Source of the DNA: Eremophila alpestris peregrina
Lineage: Eukaryota > Chordata > Aves > Passeriformes > Alaudidae
Assembly: GCA_009792885.1 (NCBI GenBank)
Contig: WMCF01000089.1
Location: 1,601,496 to 1,665,495 of the forward strand
Direction of reading: 5' to 3'
Length of the DNA: 64,000 nucleotides
Shown: one piece after another, positions 60,528-64,000 of the stretch
Layout of the letters: each line of letters starts with the position of its first letter
Position numbering within the stretch: the first letter of the stretch is position 1
Translations under genes and position numbers: made by a program
The notes under the pieces: model-generated
What the model was told of the DNA's origin: nothing
What the model saw: only the letters and a program-made list of their open reading frames with translations
Databases searched by the model: none

Positions 60528-63500
60528 TTAAAAACCACTTTTTTCACTTGTTTCCATATTTGTGTTAAATATTTGTAGTTCAAAATATTGTTTTAATTTA
60601 ACCTCAAAAATATGAAAAGAATTAATAAGGGATTTGAAGAGAAGTCTCACGTAAGCTTTCCCATGTGGCTGATGTACATTAATCACACCATTTGTTGGTT
60701 TTAGGAGTTTAGGCTGATATAATAATTTTTGTTGCTACAATACCACATATTTCTGTGTAATTGTTAAATGCTTGTTTTTCTTAACAAAGCCTAATTTATG
60801 TTAATTAATTGTATTTCAAATTTTAGTTCTCTTGAATAATGTGAATAGTCTGGATATTAGTTTCATTCTTTGGTGTTCTAGTTCTCAAATGTGTGATTTT
60901 CCATTTCTTGTGTAGCACTCCTTACCATTAAAAATCATGGTCTGAGTGTGTATGAAAGATCCTAGGTAGGCTAGGAATGTTAAATGGTGTGGTGGCATTC
61001 ACTCTGTAGGGAAGAAAATTACCCCCAAATTACTTTTCACATAGCTTGTTATTTCTGAGTAGAAATCAGGAATTTAAGTGGATTTTATTGCAATTAGGAA
61101 ACCTTCACATGAAAACAAACACACAAAAGACTGTAAAGGTGGGTTTGCATTTGTAAAATGCTTTATGAATATCAGCATTAATCATATGGATGGATGGAGG
61201 ATCACAGCCTACAACCTCAAAAGTAACCTTACTTTACCTAAAACTAAAATCACACCCTAGTCACTATGTTGTAACATGTCCTTTAAAAAAAAGGGCAGTG
61301 AAACAATCATTGGAAGTTTGTAAAAACTACTGGTTTTAACACATCTCTCTGAAGAGGTGACAAGAAAGTTGAAATTATACTAAAACTAACCTACTCAATG
61401 GTGTTATAATGTACCAGCAGATATCTTTCCTAGAGAACTAAGTAAATTAAATAAAATTTACTTTCATTTACTCTATTAAATGAAATTTACTATGCAGATC
61501 ACAAAGATCAAACTGCTAGCTTAGTACTGGAAAAAAAAAAAGGGCCAGAGGGACTCAGATGTGTACAAAAGAGTGTTCAGGGGCAGTTGATATGTCCCAT
61601 CTATATCAAAGTCTGACATACATAAAAAACTTAAAGCACTCCTCCTTTCTAAATCTGGCGCAGGAGGTTGTGTGGTGTACACACTGTGCCTAATATAAAA
61701 AATATATTACTGTTTATTCAACTGAGTCATGCACAAATTACTCAAGAGCTCCAGGGAGTGAAAATCAGAATAGACATATTGGATGTATCTGACACAAACC
61801 TTGGCTTCATAACCAACAAATTGACTAGTTAGTAGCTTATGGATATGGTTTTTGTGATACTGATATATGATATTATTATAAAAATAGGATTTTCAATTTA
61901 ATACCAGACATCTGGTTCATCTAGGTCTTTTAGTTAGATTTGAAATGCAACATAACCTAAGCATCATACACACATAGATACCAAGTCAATAAAGGTACAC
62001 AGTCACACCAGTTAGAAATATCAAAATTTTGCACATTTGTGTGATTTTTTCTTTCCTAAAGGGAATAAAATGGGATATTACAGCAAACACTACCCTGATA
62101 AGAGAGTCCTCAATTAATGGAAATTAAAACTGTCTTGGCAATATTTTTTGGAGTCTTTATCATGTTTGGAATTCTTCTGAACCTTGTGAGCTGAAGGCTG
62201 CTGTATTTCCCTCTCATAAAGAAGGTGCAGCTTCTTGTGGTTGATTTCCCAGAAATTATTTCAATTTCATTCTTATAGAGATTATGAATAGTTGGTTTAT
62301 GAAAATCTCTATCAGTGAAATGCCATCTGATCTGAGAAATTATTGTTTCTGATTTGATGAAGAAATGTGCCATTTGCCTTGTCGCACATATTAATTTGAT
62401 TGGACAAAAGGAACAGTTAGCACCCCTTTAGGTGTCAACATGAATGGTAGTTCAAGCACCGGATAAATTAGGTAAAAGTTCTGGCTATAAGCTGGAAGGA
62501 AATATTAAGAAGCACTACCTGCAAGTGCATAGAAGAGTATTTACATACAAATGCTTAGCTGCACATGCCATAATTTCATTGATTCTCCTGCACTAGTCTC
62601 ATGATTTTCCTCACAGAGAGTCAAGTTTTGAAGCTGTTCATCCTTTATTTTATCTTATAGGATAGGCTTCGTCATGAGAAGTCTCTTCAAATCTTTCTCT
62701 GGAGAGATCAAATGAGGAATGAGTGCTGACCTGAACATAACTGCTGTCTGGTATTGAAATGAAGCAGACCAGACATGTTCCAAGAAAACCCCAGTTCAGA
62801 CATAGACAGCTGGATGCAGTTTTTACCGACTTTATAAAGTTGCATTGCACAGTGCAAAAAGGATGATATTCATCACTGCAATTGCATATTTCATGCAAAA
62901 GAGTCACCTTTCAAATAATGGAAACTGCAATTAGCCTTTGAGAGAGAGCAAGGCCTCTCAAAACAAAGGGAGCCACAGAAAATGCTTTTGTTTATATGCA
63001 TATTGAAAGACTCAATCCTTGATGAAATCTCTAATCTCTACCACTTCTACCTCTGTGGGAGTTCCTAAACTGACCCTTTTATGATTTCAGTTAATGTCAT
63101 GGTCCATATGCAAGGTTTATATCGCTATTTCTCAAGGAGAAAGGGCTGAGAACACCTTGAATAATGAATGAATCTTTAAATTCCTTTTATTTCTATGCCT
63201 TTAATCCACCTGATATGGACCAGTTAGTTTATATGCAATTTTGTGTTTCTCTATTTACTCTTACAATAGAAAGAATTTCCAAATATGTTCTGCAAGAAAG
63301 GCAGTTAGTTATTCCTCATCAACATATAACCTTGTTCAGCTCTTGTTCATTTTACATTTCTCTTCTTCTGTATAGAAAGAAGAAAAGGAATTTTATTTTT
63401 TGGGGTGTGTGTGTGTGTTTGTTTGGTTTGGTTTTGGTTTTGTTTTTGGTTATTTTTGGTAATCTGAACTTCATACATGGCTTACTTGCTTGCAATCCAC

Positions 63501-64000
63501 CAGACATAGATATTATTGATACACTTAAATGTTTTCCTGAAGAAGCATGCTCAAATGGATCCCTTGTGACTCTAGGCTGGTAATCAATAGGAGTTAAGAA
63601 CGTTTTGAATTACTGAAGAGCATGCTGGAAATAAACTGTAGGGGTTAAAACACATGTTTAAGTAATTTCTTGAAGTAATCCATAGGAAAGAGTGTTCAAA
63701 AATGACCCCCCCAACAAGATCAATTATTTTTAATTACAATTTAAAAGATGACTAATGAGGAAATTGCAAAAGCTCATTGTAGAATCATTATAACCAAAGG
63801 GAGAAAAGACAGGCAAGGGAAAATAGCTATGATAATTAAATGTCAATGTTATGCCATGATAAAACTCCTACTGAGTTCATCCTCTGGCATTCATTGCTTT
63901 TGTTTGGCAGAGGCCTCCCAATTTCTGAACTAATTCTTGCCAATACACTGATTTACAAATTTGATTTAATGATTTTTTCAAAGCATACAATATAGCAGTG
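60528..64000. other. Unannotated AT-rich DNA to the window end
   Basis: No repeat family or gene recognised. A (GT)n/TTTGG low-complexity tract lies at about 63400-63455, inside a 139-codon open frame (63164-63583) whose hydrophobic middle is translated from that tract. Confidence 0.5.

Noticed and set aside
63164..63583. 139-codon frame with hydrophobic, membrane-like segments
   Set aside because: The hydrophobic stretch is translated from a GT/TTTGG low-complexity tract. No domain, promoter or splice context supports a gene.

Overview
The window looks like AT-rich, CpG-poor intergenic or intronic DNA from a bird, most probably a passerine. The call rests on the interspersed repeats. There are more than a dozen fragments of the avian CR1 LINE, recognisable by the 3' tail (consecutive ATTCTGTGAT-like repeats) and the C-terminal end of the reverse-transcriptase ORF. 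There are also several avian endogenous-retrovirus LTRs of types I know from songbird genomes. The species cannot be named from sequence alone. I found no convincing host protein-coding exon, tRNA, rRNA or CRISPR. All open frames are short, and the longer ones lie in repeats, on the antisense strand of repeats, or in low-complexity DNA.

Layout. 0-2.7 kb: degenerate TCTA/TA simple repeat, AT-rich DNA and a G/T-rich tract. 2.8-3.3 kb: a 482-bp solo LTR with intact ends, a target-site duplication, TATA box and polyA signal. 4.5-8.7 kb: CR1 pieces and a truncated second LTR. 9.4-13.2 kb: the repeat hub of the window. A plus-strand CR1 of about 1 kb meets a minus-strand CR1 tail to tail, and the minus-strand copy is split by a roughly 2-kb LTR retroelement flanked by a 5-bp duplication. 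13,969-14,006: a perfect 38-bp palindrome of two Tn5/Nextera mosaic ends. This is a sequencing-library adapter, not bird DNA, so contiguity at that point is suspect. 14-29 kb: mostly unannotatable AT-rich DNA, with a 290-bp purine-rich tract and a small cluster of CGTG motifs near 20.8 kb. 29-44.5 kb: CR1 fragments plus two more LTRs, one of them a 571-bp solo LTR sitting inside a CR1 3' end. 44.5-64 kb: low-complexity tracts, a tandem repeat, a CATC microsatellite, one more CR1 and a 16-bp perfect hairpin.

There are no operons or cooperating genes. What can be read is a layered history of transposition: old CR1 insertions, then LTR elements landing in them, then an assembly artefact. I did not find a convincing new biological system. 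The items most worth checking are the adapter junction, the two nested LTR-in-CR1 insertions, the CGTG cluster and the 16-bp inverted repeat. Repeat family assignments come from remembered avian consensus sequences and were not confirmed by a database search.
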